Positions 18,226-27,181 of a stretch of 64,000 nucleotides of DNA are shown in pieces (within the stretch, counting starts at the first letter, position 1; each line of letters opens with the position of its first letter). The notes beneath the pieces were generated by a model. The model was not told where the DNA came from. It saw only the letters and a list, made by a program, of their open reading frames with translations, and did no database searches. The stretch is from SURF-55 sp040755195 (GTDB taxonomy: Bacteria; Bacillota; Desulfotomaculia; Desulfotomaculales; Ammonificaceae). Where the stretch lies: NCBI GenBank assembly GCA_040755195.1, contig JBFMBL010000004.1:25139-89138 (forward strand), in the 5' to 3' direction. Both the position numbers and the translations under genes were made by a program.

Positions 18226-19764
18226 CTACTTAGCGTATTCCACCGCTCTGGTCTCGCGTATTATAATGACCTTTACCTGACCGGGATACTCCAGCTCATT
18301 CTCGATCTTACCGGCAACGTCCCGGGCCAGCCGAACCACCGTCAGGTCGTCGACCCGCTCCGGTTTTACCATCACCCTTATCTCGCGTCCGGCTTGAACG
18401 GCGTACGCCTTGTCCACTCCCTGGAACGAGTTGGCTATCTCCTCGAGCTTTGTAAGCCGCTTCAGGTACGCTTCAAGTGTTTCCCGGCGCGCGCCCGGGC
18501 GCGCTGCGGAAATGGCATCCGCCGCCTGTACCAGGACCGCTTCAACGGTTTGCGGCTCCTCTTCGCCGTGGTGGGCGGCGATGGCGTGCAGCACCTCCGG
18601 GTCTTCACCGTACTTCCGGGCCAATTCCACACCAATTGCTACGTGCGGGCCCTCCATCTCTCTATCTACAGCCTTACCGATATCGTGAAGGAGACCGGCG
18701 CGCCTGGCCAGAGCAACGTCGGCCTTAAGCTCCGCCGCCATATAGCCCGCGAGGTACATCACTTCAAGCGAGTGCTTCAGGACGTTTTGACCGTAACTTG
18801 TCCGGAATTTCAACCTGCCGAGCAGCCTGATGAGCTCTTCGTGCAGCCCGGGCACCCCGGCCTCAAAGGCGGCCTGCTCACCGGTTTCCCAGATATGACG
18901 GTCTACGTCTTTTTGCGCCTTTTCAACCATCTCTTCGATTCTCGCCGGGTGAATACGGCCGTCCGATACCAACCGCTCCAACGCCAGGCGGGCGACCTCC
19001 CTGCGGACGGGGTCAAAACCTGATAGTATAACCGCTTCCGGGGTATCATCAATGATGAGATCCACCCCGGTAAGGTTTTCAAAAGCCCGGATGTTACGGC
19101 CCTCCCGGCCGATAATCCGGCCCTTCATTTCGTCATTGGGTAAAGGAATAACGGACACCGTGGTTTCACTTACCTGGTCAACGGCACAGCGCTGGATGCC
19201 CAGTGCGACAATCTCCTTCGCGCGGCGCTCCCCTTCCTCTTTGGCCCTGGCCTCGATTTCCCTTATGATCATCGCCGCCTCTTGCTGCATGTCTTTTTCC
19301 ACTTCCGCCAGCAAGATCTGGCGCGCTTCTTCGGCGGTAAGGCCTGAAACGCGCTGGAGCTCGGTCAGCCGCGCCGCATGTACCTTTTCCAGTTCGGTTT
19401 TTATATTACTGATCTCCGACTCTTTCCGGCTGAGTGCCTCTTCCCGCTTCTGAAACGCTTCAAGTTTCGACTCTATCGCTTCGGCCCTCTGACTCAAACG
19501 TTTTTCAATCCGTTGAAGTTCCTGGCGCCGCTCCCGGTTTTCGCGTTCGGCTTCGTTCTTCAGCTTAAGTATCTCTTCTTTTGCTTCCAAAAGCGCTTCC
19601 CGCTTGGCCCCTTCGGCATCCTTCCCGGCTTTGTCCAAAATCTGACGGGCCCGTTCCTCAGCCGACGCAATCTTAAATTCTGCAACGAACCGCCGGGAGA
19701 TATAGCCGGCGACCAAAGCCACAACGCCTACGGCCACGTAATACAACCAAGCCGCGTTGGTCAA
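18226..19764 (-). CDS. rny: Ribonuclease Y
   Basis: 512 residues. One N-terminal membrane helix (YYVAVGVVALVAGYI), a long coiled coil (about residues 30-200), a KH RNA-binding domain with GRIIGREGRNIRAFENLTGV, then an HD nuclease domain with LLHDIGKAVD. It is the membrane-anchored endonuclease that starts mRNA decay in many Firmicutes. It is followed by ymdB. Upstream are an intrinsic terminator, a predicted structured leader or small RNA, and a strong sigma-A promoter, so rny may be expressed by read-through. Confidence 0.97.
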   Translation of the reverse strand: MTNAAWLYYVAVGVVALVAGYISRRFVAEFKIASAEERARQILDKAGKDAEGAKREALLEAKEEILKLKNEAERENRERRQELQRIEKRLSQRAEAIESKLEAFQKREEALSRKESEISNIKTELEKVHAARLTELQRVSGLTAEEARQILLAEVEKDMQQEAAMIIREIEARAKEEGERRAKEIVALGIQRCAVDQVSETTVSVIPLPNDEMKGRIIGREGRNIRAFENLTGVDLIIDDTPEAVILSGFDPVRREVARLALERLVSDGRIHPARIEEMVEKAQKDVDRHIWETGEQAAFEAGVPGLHEELIRLLGRLKFRTSYGQNVLKHSLEVMYLAGYMAAELKADVALARRAGLLHDIGKAVDREMEGPHVAIGVELARKYGEDPEVLHAIAAHHGEEEPQTVEAVLVQAADAISAARPGARRETLEAYLKRLTKLEEIANSFQGVDKAYAVQAGREIRVMVKPERVDDLTVVRLARDVAGKIENELEYPGQVKVIIIRETRAVEYAK

Positions 19765-19811
19765 AAAGTTCCACCCCCATTTCTCATAATAAATTTTTTG
19801 TTTTTAAAAAA

Positions 19812-19833
19812 TAAAAAACCGAGACAATCTCGG
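19812..19833 (-). terminator. Terminator between the candidate small RNA and rny
   Basis: The stem CCGAGA/TCTCGG with a three-base loop is followed on the minus strand by TTTTTTATTTTTT. It lies about 50 bases upstream of the rny start and just after the closing stem of the candidate RNA. Confidence 0.8.
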
Positions 19834-19975
19834 CAGAAATAGAAAGTGGCGCACCACTGAAACATCTAATTGTCCAAGAAGCGGCAGTCGATTTCCCTAA
19901 CTCACCAAAACTACGCCAACACTTCTTTATTAAAAACGCCTAGGTGGCGGTACACATTCTATTTTCTCCCAAGTT
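19834..19975 (-). ncRNA. Candidate structured small RNA or rny leader
   Basis: Between a strong promoter and an intrinsic terminator lies about 140 bases whose two ends can pair: 5' arm AGAAAATAGAATGTG (19953-19967) with 3' arm CACTTTCTATTTCT (19835-19848). Inside, AAGAAG can pair with CTTCTT around a long apical region, and AGTGG/CCACT makes a further small hairpin near the 3' end. This rod with paired ends, own promoter and terminator resembles 6S-like RNAs in outline, but no sequence match is recognised. It could also be an attenuator controlling rny. No open frame of note is present. Confidence 0.45.
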
Positions 19976-19981
19976 GATTGT

Positions 19982-20011
19982 ATTGTATAGTTTTGAGCCG
20001 GGTAGTGTCAA
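19982..20011 (-). promoter_or_regulatory. Sigma-A-type promoter
   Basis: Minus strand TTGACA, an 18-base spacer, then TACAAT (also readable as TATACA with 16). It is the best -35/-10 match noticed in the window and points at the candidate RNA and rny. Confidence 0.65.
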
Positions 20012-20096
20012 GTCAGTAACTCCTGGGTTATTCTTACAAGAAGAAAAGGTGGACAAAGTCCACCCTACAACCTAACCGCCAAGAACGCCACAAATC

Positions 20097-21056
20097 TCAC
20101 TGCCTGCCGCGGTGATAATCTTCGGATGCGTGGTGCGGCAGGTCTTCCCTGGGATACGGCTGCCACAATTCCCACGTTTCGGGCGGCTCCCAGCGATCGA
20201 GGTCCACGTTCCGCAAAACCTCGGTAACCCAGTCCGATCTGTTAAGCGTGTACAGGTGCACCCCGTCCACGCCGTTTTCCACCAGGTCCTGCACCTGTGC
20301 GGTTGCGTACTCGATGCCCGCCTTTTCCAACCCTTCCTGGTCGTTCTCGTACTTCTCGAGCATCACCCAGAGTTCGGCGGGGATCGAGGCCCCGCAAAGG
20401 CTGACCATACGCTCCAGGGCACCCGCGTTCAGAACCGGAAGGATGCCGGCGGAAATCGGACAGGTAATGCCGATCTTGCGGACACTTTCGAGGAAATGAT
20501 AGAAAACGCGGTTGTCAAAGAACAGTTGCGTAACGAGGAACTCGGCGCCTGCGTTAACCTTCTCCTTAAGATAAGCCCAATCTATGCTTATGCGCGGCGA
20601 CGCGACGTGCCCCTCGGGATAGGCTGCGGCCCCGATGCCGAACACACCTTTCACCCGGATGTGCCTTATGAGGTCTACCGCAAATCTGAAATCATCCTTG
20701 GAATAGTCGTAGTTTTGAACTCCTTTCGGCGGGTCCCCGCGCAGGGCAAGGATGTTCGTAACCCCGCCGGCGTGAAGCCGGGCAAGAATGTCGTCGATCT
20801 CGCCGGCGGTATGCCCTACACAGGTTAAATGCGCCATTACCTCAAACCCGAGCCTGCTTACAAAGGTTGCGATTTCTATGGTCGTGTCCCTTGTGGTGCC
20901 GCCGGCCCCGTATGTAACGCTGATAAAGGCCGGGGCCAGTTCCTTAAACTGCGAAGTGAGCCGGGATACTATATCGATTCTGTCTTCGGTCTTGGGAGGA
21001 AAAATCTCTAAAGAAACAACCGGTTTTTTAGCTTTATAAAAATCCTTTATGCGCAC
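20097..21056 (-). CDS. metF: Methylenetetrahydrofolate reductase, first copy
   Basis: 319 residues of the FAD-dependent MetF barrel. VVSLEIFPPKTEDR at the start holds the catalytic Glu, AHLTCVGHT is the folate-side motif, and ALRGDPPKG follows. It reduces methylene-THF to methyl-THF. The GTG at 21056 follows CAGGAGGGGAAGCC; an upstream start at 21146 would run through repeat DNA and is rejected. It is divergent from the fdh-like/nuo/metVF cluster, which encodes a second, different MetF. This copy has no MetV next to it, so it may serve methionine synthesis while the other serves the one-carbon energy route; that split is inferred. Confidence 0.92.
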   Translation of the reverse strand: MRIKDFYKAKKPVVSLEIFPPKTEDRIDIVSRLTSQFKELAPAFISVTYGAGGTTRDTTIEIATFVSRLGFEVMAHLTCVGHTAGEIDDILARLHAGGVTNILALRGDPPKGVQNYDYSKDDFRFAVDLIRHIRVKGVFGIGAAAYPEGHVASPRISIDWAYLKEKVNAGAEFLVTQLFFDNRVFYHFLESVRKIGITCPISAGILPVLNAGALERMVSLCGASIPAELWVMLEKYENDQEGLEKAGIEYATAQVQDLVENGVDGVHLYTLNRSDWVTEVLRNVDLDRWEPPETWELWQPYPREDLPHHASEDYHRGRQ

Positions 21057-21069
21057 GGCTTCCCCTCCT

Positions 21070-21225
21070 GCATGAATCCAGAAGCCAGAATTCAGAAGCC
21101 GGAATCCAGAATAGAGAATAATAAGTTCAAGTTCCGTAACTCGCAACCCGCAAACCCGCGATTCGTTGCTGTCTCCGGACTTAGGACTTCGGCCTGGCTA
21201 CTGACTACTGACTACTGACTATTAT
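21070..21225. repeat. Short tandem word repeats between metF and the fdh-like gene
   Basis: GAATCCAGAAG/CCAGAATTCAGAAG units, AACTCGCAACCCGCAAACCCGCG, a GGACTTAGGACTT unit and three TACTGAC units in a row. They are of the same word classes as other intergenic sites here. Confidence 0.7.
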
Positions 21226-21317
21226 TTTGCCCTTCAGAGGATTAACATAACCCTAAACCGTTTAAACCTTAATAAGTGACACTCCAACCTTTTTACTATC
21301 CACTCGCCCAAATTTTA

Positions 21318-21347
21318 TTGATCCGGAAACAGAAGTATTGATAAATT
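21318..21347 (+). promoter_or_regulatory. Possible promoter of the fdh-like/nuoEF/metVF cluster
   Basis: TTGATC, an 18-base spacer, then TAAATT, about 95 bases ahead of the TTG start. The match is moderate and there is no other evidence. Confidence 0.3.
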
Positions 21348-21441
21348 ATCCTTAAAATGCAACTGCAGTAAATTTCATTTTCGTCCCTCCAGGTTCCTCG
21401 AACTTTTTATTTCATTCTTAAGAAAAAGGAGATTAGTAGTT

Positions 21442-24129
21442 TTGCAATCTGTAACTATTAGTCTTAACGGACGGGAAGTAACCGGAGAGTCAGGGATGAC
21501 CATCCTGGAGCTGGCGCGAAGGGAAGGCGTGTATATTCCCACGATCTGTTACGAACCGCACCTGGCTCCCACGGGCGGTTGTCCTTCAATCAGCAGTTGC
21601 CGGGTCTGCATTGTTGAAGACGAGCGTACCGGCGCTTTGGTAACGTCCTGCGGCACATTCATCGTCCCCGGCATGATCATCAACACCGCCTCACCGCGTG
21701 TCATTGAACGGCGTAAAATCATCGTTGAGTTGATGCTGGCCAGCCACCCGGACTCATGCCTGGTGTGTCTCAAGGGGAACCGGTGCCAACTGCGCCAGGT
21801 GGCCGCCGAGCTTGGCATAGGGTTGCCGCGGTTCCAGAGGATTCCGCTGGTTACCACGATAAATGACGCCAACCCGTTTATCAAAAGGGATCTGAGCAAG
21901 TGCATCCTGTGCGCTAAATGCATCCGCGCCTGCCAGGAGCTGGTCGTGGAAGGAGCGGTTGACTATTTCCGCCGCGGTTTTGTCGCCAGGCCGGCAACAA
22001 CCGGGGACGTTCCCCTTGAAAAATCTGAGTGCACCTTCTGCGGCACGTGTGTGGCGATGTGCCCCACAGGGGCGCTTCTGGAATCCCAGCCGTCATACAG
22101 GGGAACAGCCGGAACCTCGGTCCGTTCGACCTGCCCATTTTGCGGCTGCGGCTGCACCATCAAGCTGAAGGTCAAGGAGGGGCGCGTGGTCCGCGCAATT
22201 CCGGATAACGCAGACCCGGTCACCCGCGGCACCCTTTGCGTAAAGGGTAGTTACGGCTTTGATTTCATTCACAGTCCGGACAGACTGACCAGCCCTTTAG
22301 TCAAGGCAGACGACGGTTTTAAAGCAGTGTCCTGGGAAGAAGCATTTGATGTCATACAGAAAGAATTCAACCGTATAAAGGGAGAACACGGCGGAAACAG
22401 CCTGGGGGTATTCGGCTCCTCCAAGTGCACAAATGAAGAGAATTACCTTCTCCAGCGCTTCACCAGGTGCGTGCTGGGGACTAACAACATAGACAACGGC
22501 AGCCGCCTCTGGGGCAACCCGAGCCATACGGACAACGGCGAGGCGGTCGGGGTTATCGCGACCAATTGTGCGAGCGCGCTGGAAAAAGCCGACGCAATCC
22601 TGGTAATCGGCGCCGACCCCACCGTTTCCGCGCCGCTGGTCGGTTATGCGATAAAGCGCGCCGTAAAATGCCTCGAAGCAAAGCTGATCCTGATCGACCC
22701 GCGGGAAACACGGCTCTCAATGTTTGCGGACATATGGCTGAGGCCCAAAGTTGGAACCGACCTGATTCTTCTGAACGGCATGGCCAGGATACTGATTGAC
22801 GAGCATTTACATAACGAAGAAATAGACCGGGAAACCCCGGAATTCAAAGCGTTTGCTGAAAGTGTAGCCGCCTATACCGCCGCCTATGTAGAAAAAGCTA
22901 CAGGTGTTCCCTACGAAGATCTCTTAAAGGCGGTGCGACGGTACGCAACGGTGGGCAAAGTCGCAACCATTTACGGGCACGGGCTCAGCCTGAGCCCACA
23001 CGGGACCGAAACCATCAAGGCACTGACAAACCTGGCGTTCCTAGTCGGGAAGAGCGCCCAGGGCACAGGCCTTTATGCACTGCAGAAAGAAAACAACGCC
23101 CAGGGTGCTTGCGACATGGGGGCACTGCCCAATTTGCTCCCGGGATACGAACAAACATCGGATTTAAAATCCAGAAGAATATTTGAAGATTACTGGGGTC
23201 ATTTACCGTCCACGGCCGGACTGACCGTTTTTGAAATGCTTGAAGCGGCAAAGGCGGGAACGATAAAGGGAATGTATGTGGTGGGTGAAAACCCCGTTGC
23301 CTCTTTCCCCAATACCCAGTATGTGCGCAAGGCATTGTCTTCGCTCGATTTTCTTGTGGTTCAGGATATGTTTCTTACCGAAACAGCCGAACTCGCCGAC
23401 GTGGTCTTGCCTGCGGCAAGCTTCGCGGAAAAGGAAGGGACTTTCACCAGTTTCGACGGAAGAGTCAACTGGTTGAAAAAGGCCGTGGAACCGCCGGGCC
23501 TAAGCCTTCCGGATTGGGAAATCATTATCAGGCTGGCGGCGGCGATGGGTTATTCAATGTCCTACTCGTCGCCACGGGAAGTCAGGGAAGAAATAAGGAA
23601 ACTTGTACCGATATACAAAGGCATTGGTTACGGATTGTTGCCTGAGGAACCTCAGGACCGGTTGCAGAGCTTCTCCAAAACGCCGGCCGTTTACCGGAAA
23701 CAACCGGAAAAAGTGCTGGGTCTGTGGCCCACTCATAATGGGACAACGCGGGAGAAGTCGAACAAGAAATACCCCTTCTTACTTCTGACCGGCAGCAACC
23801 TGTACCAGTTTGGGGGCAATACAAGAAGCTCTCGGGCGTCACGTTTGCGAAAGTTTTACCCGCACGCCGTTATCGACATCGGTGAAGCCGACGCTAAGAA
23901 GCTGGAGATCAGTGAAGGGGACAGGGTGAAAATCATATCCCCGACAGGTGAAATTACGGCTGCAGCAAGAATAACTGATACCTTGCCTGAAGGGATACTT
24001 TTTATGCCGTCCCCCTCACCTGAGAGTTCCGTTGGTCAGTTGTTCAGCATTTCGTTGGACCCGGTAAGAAAGACCCCTTGTACCAAGTCAGTTAACGTAA
24101 GGATAGAAAGGATAGGTTCTGATGAATAA
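21442..24129 (+). CDS. Formate dehydrogenase/NuoG-like iron-sulfur subunit lacking the FDH active-site residues
   Basis: 895 residues; TTG start behind AAAAAGGAGA. Domains in order: [2Fe-2S] (C36, C53, C56, C70), His-Cys cluster (H102, C106, C109, C115), two [4Fe-4S] (C154-C164, C197-C207), then the molybdopterin-oxidoreductase fold with its own cluster (C231, C234, C238, C266) and a C-terminal cofactor-binding domain. It looks like FdhA of acetogens, but where those enzymes have Sec/Cys-His this one reads NGSRLWGNPS (W357, G358), and the RGQNN motif with the catalytic Arg is QKENN (Q548), although QGACDMGALPN follows intact. The codon is TGG, so it is not a misread Sec. Formate oxidation is therefore unlikely; an electron-wire or scaffold role is inferred. 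nuoE overlaps its end by eight bases. Confidence 0.85.
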   Translation: MQSVTISLNGREVTGESGMTILELARREGVYIPTICYEPHLAPTGGCPSISSCRVCIVEDERTGALVTSCGTFIVPGMIINTASPRVIERRKIIVELMLASHPDSCLVCLKGNRCQLRQVAAELGIGLPRFQRIPLVTTINDANPFIKRDLSKCILCAKCIRACQELVVEGAVDYFRRGFVARPATTGDVPLEKSECTFCGTCVAMCPTGALLESQPSYRGTAGTSVRSTCPFCGCGCTIKLKVKEGRVVRAIPDNADPVTRGTLCVKGSYGFDFIHSPDRLTSPLVKADDGFKAVSWEEAFDVIQKEFNRIKGEHGGNSLGVFGSSKCTNEENYLLQRFTRCVLGTNNIDNGSRLWGNPSHTDNGEAVGVIATNCASALEKADAILVIGADPTVSAPLVGYAIKRAVKCLEAKLILIDPRETRLSMFADIWLRPKVGTDLILLNGMARILIDEHLHNEEIDRETPEFKAFAESVAAYTAAYVEKATGVPYEDLLKAVRRYATVGKVATIYGHGLSLSPHGTETIKALTNLAFLVGKSAQGTGLYALQKENNAQGACDMGALPNLLPGYEQTSDLKSRRIFEDYWGHLPSTAGLTVFEMLEAAKAGTIKGMYVVGENPVASFPNTQYVRKALSSLDFLVVQDMFLTETAELADVVLPAASFAEKEGTFTSFDGRVNWLKKAVEPPGLSLPDWEIIIRLAAAMGYSMSYSSPREVREEIRKLVPIYKGIGYGLLPEEPQDRLQSFSKTPAVYRKQPEKVLGLWPTHNGTTREKSNKKYPFLLLTGSNLYQFGGNTRSSRASRLRKFYPHAVIDIGEADAKKLEISEGDRVKIISPTGEITAAARITDTLPEGILFMPSPSPESSVGQLFSISLDPVRKTPCTKSVNVRIERIGSDE

Positions 24130-24604
24130 GCCGGCGGTTAAGAGCGCAATCGACATGGAACGAATTAAGGAAATCGTCATGGAATGCGGCGGGCATAAGT
24201 GGGCGCTTATTACGGTTGTGCAAAAGATTCAGAATGAGTTCGGTTACATTCCGCCGGAAGCCATTCCAGTAATAGCGAAAGGCATGAAGATTTTTCCCAG
24301 CCAGATCCAGGGTGTAATCTCCTTCTACGCCCAGTTTTACACCAAACCGCGGGGCAGACAGGTGATCACGGTATGCCGGGGAACGGCATGCCACGTACGG
24401 GGAGGAGAGTCATTGCTCGAGATACTTGAAAACAGTCTCGGCATTAAGGAAGGCGAGACCACCCCCGACATGGAATACACCCTGGAAACCGTGGCCTGCA
24501 TTGGTGTTTGCGCTCTGGCCCCCAATTTGGTTATGGACAATCAGGTTCATGGCAAAGTGGATCCCCAGAAGATAGAGCAGTTGCTAAAAAAGGGTGAAGC
24601 ATAG
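24122..24604 (+). CDS. NuoE/HydC-like [2Fe-2S] subunit
   Basis: 160 residues of the 24-kDa NuoE family. A helical N-terminal part (ALITVVQKIQNEFGYIPPEAI) precedes a thioredoxin-like domain with [2Fe-2S] ligands in TVCRGTACHVRGG and ETVACIGVCALAPN. It passes electrons to or from the FMN subunit encoded next. It overlaps the fdh-like gene by eight bases and abuts the nuoF-like start, so the three subunits are translationally coupled. Homologues occur in bifurcating hydrogenases (HydC) and NAD-linked formate dehydrogenases; the lack of an H-cluster gene here excludes the hydrogenase reading for this cluster. Confidence 0.93.
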   Translation: MNKPAVKSAIDMERIKEIVMECGGHKWALITVVQKIQNEFGYIPPEAIPVIAKGMKIFPSQIQGVISFYAQFYTKPRGRQVITVCRGTACHVRGGESLLEILENSLGIKEGETTPDMEYTLETVACIGVCALAPNLVMDNQVHGKVDPQKIEQLLKKGEA

Positions 24605-26233
24605 GTGCAAAACCAGCGTACAGTTTTTGTCTGCCAGGGCACAGGATGCCTTTCCAGCCGGTCGGGCGCCGTCTACGATGCGCTTACCGCTGAAGTGGCG
24701 AAACTCGGACTCGCCGATATAGCCGTTGATTTCACCGGTTGCCACGGCTTCTGCGAAAAAGGCGGCATCGTCGTTGTCGAACCCGAGGGTGTTTTTTACA
24801 CCCACGTTCAGGTGGAAGACGTGCCGGAAATCGTAAGTTCGCACCTCCGGGACGGAAAGCCCGTGGAACGGCTGTTCTACCGCGACCCGGCAACCGGCAA
24901 GGCCGTACCGTATTACCGGGAAATCAACTTCTATAAGAAACAGCAGCGCATCATCTTACGCAATTGCGGCCGCATCAACCCGGAAAAAATCGACCATTAC
25001 ATCGATGCCGGGGGATACCGGGCGCTTAAAAAGGTACTTCTGGAAATGACCCCGGTTCAAGTGATTGAAGAAGTAAAGAAGTCCGGGTTGCGCGGGCGCG
25101 GGGGCGCCGGCTTCCCCACCGGGCGGAAATGGGAGTTTGGCTACAACGTTTGCAGCGACAAGAAATACGTAATCTGCAACGCCGACGAGGGTGACCCCGG
25201 CGCTTTCATGGACCGCTCGGTGCTGGAGGCCGACCCGCACGCAGCGATTGAAGGTCTGATCATCGCCGGTTACGCCATCGGGGCCAACGACGGATACGTT
25301 TACATACGCGCCGAGTACCCACTGGCGGTAAAACGGGTCTACACCGCCATACAGCAGGCTAAAGAAAGAGGCTTCCTTGGAAGGAACATCTTCGGCTCGG
25401 GGTTTGATTTTGAAATACATATGAAAGAAGGCGCCGGGGCTTTCGTCTGCGGTGAGGAAACCGCGCTTATCGCCTCAATTGAAAGTCTGCGGGGAATGCC
25501 CAGACCGCGTCCCCCTTACCCGGCTCAATCAGGACTTTTTGGAAAGCCCACCACTATTAATAACGTGAAGACGCTGGCTTCCGTTCCTGTGGTTATCGAC
25601 CGCGGCGCCGAGTGGTACGCCGGCATCGGCAGCGAAAAGAGTAAAGGAACAACGGTAATCGCCCTCAGCGGGAAGATAATCAACAGCGGTCTGGTAGAGG
25701 TGCCGATGGGAACTTCTCTTTCGAAAATAATCTTCGACATCGGCGGCGGCATCCCCGGCGGCAGGCGTCTGAAAGCGGTGCAAACGGGGGGACCTTCCGG
25801 GGGCTGTATCCCCGCAAGGTTTCCGGACACGCAGGTCGATTATGAAACCTTGTCTTTACTGGGTTCGATCATGGGATCCGGCGGCATGGTCGTTATGGAC
25901 GATACCACCTGTATGGTTGAGGTGGCCAGGTACTTCCTGAGCTTCACGCAGGCCGAGTCCTGCGGCAAATGCGTCCCCTGCCGCCTGGGAACCAAGCAGA
26001 TGCTGGAGATCCTGACCAGGATCACCAGAGGCAGAGGACAGGAAGGCGACATTGAAACCCTGTATGACATAGCCAGGACGGTAAAGGAATGCTCGCTCTG
26101 CGGACTGGGGCAGACCTGCCCGAATCCTGTACTTTCAACCTTGAATTATTTTAGGGACGAGTATGAAGCACACATAAAGAAGAAACTTTGCCCGGCAAAC
26201 CAATGCCGCGCCTTGCATCGGAAGGCAAAATAA
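24605..26233 (+). CDS. NuoF/HydB-like NADH-binding FMN iron-sulfur subunit
   Basis: 542 residues, GTG start directly at the nuoE end. An N-terminal thioredoxin-like [2Fe-2S] domain (VCQGTGCLSSRSG and DFTGCHGFCEKGG) precedes the NuoF core: GLRGRGGAGFPTGRKWEF for NADH and FMN, CNADEGDPGAFMDRS, and the [4Fe-4S] site ESCGKCVPCRLGT, followed by CSLCGLGQTCPNP. It lacks the extra C-terminal two-cluster ferredoxin domain that HydB of bifurcating hydrogenases often has. It likely exchanges electrons with NAD(H) in the cytoplasm. A repeat of about 240 bases (copy B) separates it from metV. Confidence 0.93.
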   Translation: MQNQRTVFVCQGTGCLSSRSGAVYDALTAEVAKLGLADIAVDFTGCHGFCEKGGIVVVEPEGVFYTHVQVEDVPEIVSSHLRDGKPVERLFYRDPATGKAVPYYREINFYKKQQRIILRNCGRINPEKIDHYIDAGGYRALKKVLLEMTPVQVIEEVKKSGLRGRGGAGFPTGRKWEFGYNVCSDKKYVICNADEGDPGAFMDRSVLEADPHAAIEGLIIAGYAIGANDGYVYIRAEYPLAVKRVYTAIQQAKERGFLGRNIFGSGFDFEIHMKEGAGAFVCGEETALIASIESLRGMPRPRPPYPAQSGLFGKPTTINNVKTLASVPVVIDRGAEWYAGIGSEKSKGTTVIALSGKIINSGLVEVPMGTSLSKIIFDIGGGIPGGRRLKAVQTGGPSGGCIPARFPDTQVDYETLSLLGSIMGSGGMVVMDDTTCMVEVARYFLSFTQAESCGKCVPCRLGTKQMLEILTRITRGRGQEGDIETLYDIARTVKECSLCGLGQTCPNPVLSTLNYFRDEYEAHIKKKLCPANQCRALHRKAK

Positions 26234-26254
26234 ACGGCGGCCGTTTACTTCCGC

Positions 26255-26490
26255 AGGAGTCGCCCATGCCGCGTTGCGGCACAACCTGAAAAAGGGCGAC
26301 CCGTAAGCCGGTTACTCAGATGTAAAAGGGTAACATAAACGGAACGCGACGAGGAGCAAGTAGTACAAGGAAGGCGTAACCGGACGGGCCGGAGCGTATA
26401 CGGAAATACGTGAGGACCCGGCCGGTGAGCCTGACGAAGTAATGCGAAGCTCATCGCCGCGCCCCACGAAAGAAGAACACATTTTCAGAG
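26255..26490 (+). repeat. Structured dispersed repeat, copy B
   Basis: It lies between nuoF and metV. The core GGAGCGTATACGGAAATACG plus TGAGG is a hairpin flanked by GGACGGGCC and GACCCGGCC. The 150-base core is nearly identical to the inverted copy at 42.2 kb. The 5' end reads CCATGCCGCGTTGCGGCAC, itself a short hairpin. The frame beginning MSFALLRQ on the minus strand occurs in both copies and is judged spurious. Confidence 0.85.
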
Positions 26491-26515
26491 GAAACGTACT
26501 CAGGGGGGATTGAGA

Positions 26516-27181
26516 GTGAGGTCCATCACCAGGCAGAAACCACTTGAAGAGATACAGCAATATATGAGGAGCTTCGACCAGGTCTACATAGTAGGCTGCG
26601 GAACCTGCGCCACCATGACCAGAACCGGGGGCAACGACCAGGTTCTTGAAATGAAAGCATTCCTTGAAGGAATGGATAAAACGGTCACCGGCTGGACAGT
26701 CATCCCCATCGCCTGCGATGAAATGACCGAAGCGGCCATGAGGGAAAACGAGCGCCCGATTCGCAACGCCGGTTGCGTGCTTGTCATGGCCTGCGCGCTG
26801 GGTGTACACCGGGTAAGCTCCTACACCAGAAATCCGGTTATACCCGCGCTGGACACCCTGTTTATCGGCCTGGAAGAGAAGCCCGGCCATTTCAGGGAGG
26901 TTTGTATCCAGTGCGGACAGTGTGTGATCGGTGAAACCGCAGGCATCTGCCCGGTCACCGAATGCAACAAGGGCTTATTGAACGGTCCCTGCGGCGGCAC
27001 CAACGACGGCAAATGCGAAGTGGACAAAGAGAAGGACTGCGCGTGGACGCTGATTTACCGCAAGTTGAAAGCGCAGGGAAGGCTCAACCTGATGCGCAAA
27101 TACCATCCCCCCAAGAACTATCAGACGGTGCCCAGGCCGAAAGCCGCCAGAATTAGCATAGGTGAGGAGAATCGAGAATGA
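26516..27181 (+). CDS. metV: MetV, iron-sulfur/zinc partner of MetF
   Basis: 221 residues. The N-terminal half has VGCGTCATMTRTGG, and the C-terminal half has CIQCGQCVIGETAGICPVTEC followed by LNGPCGGTNDGKCE, the MTHFR C-terminal domain signature. MetV of acetogens binds metal centres and passes electrons to the MetF flavin. The GTG at 26516 is used: GGGGGG lies seven bases before it, while the TTG at 26510 is too close. It overlaps metF by four bases. The gene follows the fdh-like/nuoEF genes on the same strand after a repeat. Confidence 0.9.
   Translation: MRSITRQKPLEEIQQYMRSFDQVYIVGCGTCATMTRTGGNDQVLEMKAFLEGMDKTVTGWTVIPIACDEMTEAAMRENERPIRNAGCVLVMACALGVHRVSSYTRNPVIPALDTLFIGLEEKPGHFREVCIQCGQCVIGETAGICPVTECNKGLLNGPCGGTNDGKCEVDKEKDCAWTLIYRKLKAQGRLNLMRKYHPPKNYQTVPRPKAARISIGEENRE

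Noticed and set aside
21057..21146. Longer metF with 30 extra N-terminal residues
   Set aside because: The extension is tandem-word sequence, and a strong ribosome site stands before the GTG at 21056.
22500..22515. A selenocysteine TGA in the FDH-like gene
   Set aside because: The codon at the Sec position is TGG, no in-frame TGA interrupts the gene, and no SECIS hairpin was looked for further.
21442..26233. Bifurcating [FeFe]-hydrogenase HydABC
   Set aside because: NuoE- and NuoF-like genes are present, but the large subunit has a molybdopterin fold and no H-cluster motifs (TSCCP, MPC, FMAC types).
26245..26454. Repeated hypothetical protein frame beginning MSFALLRQAHRPG (also at 42208-42516)
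   Set aside because: It is the translation of the structured repeat in copies B and B'. It shifts frame or stops in the other copies and ends at different points, so it is not a protein family.
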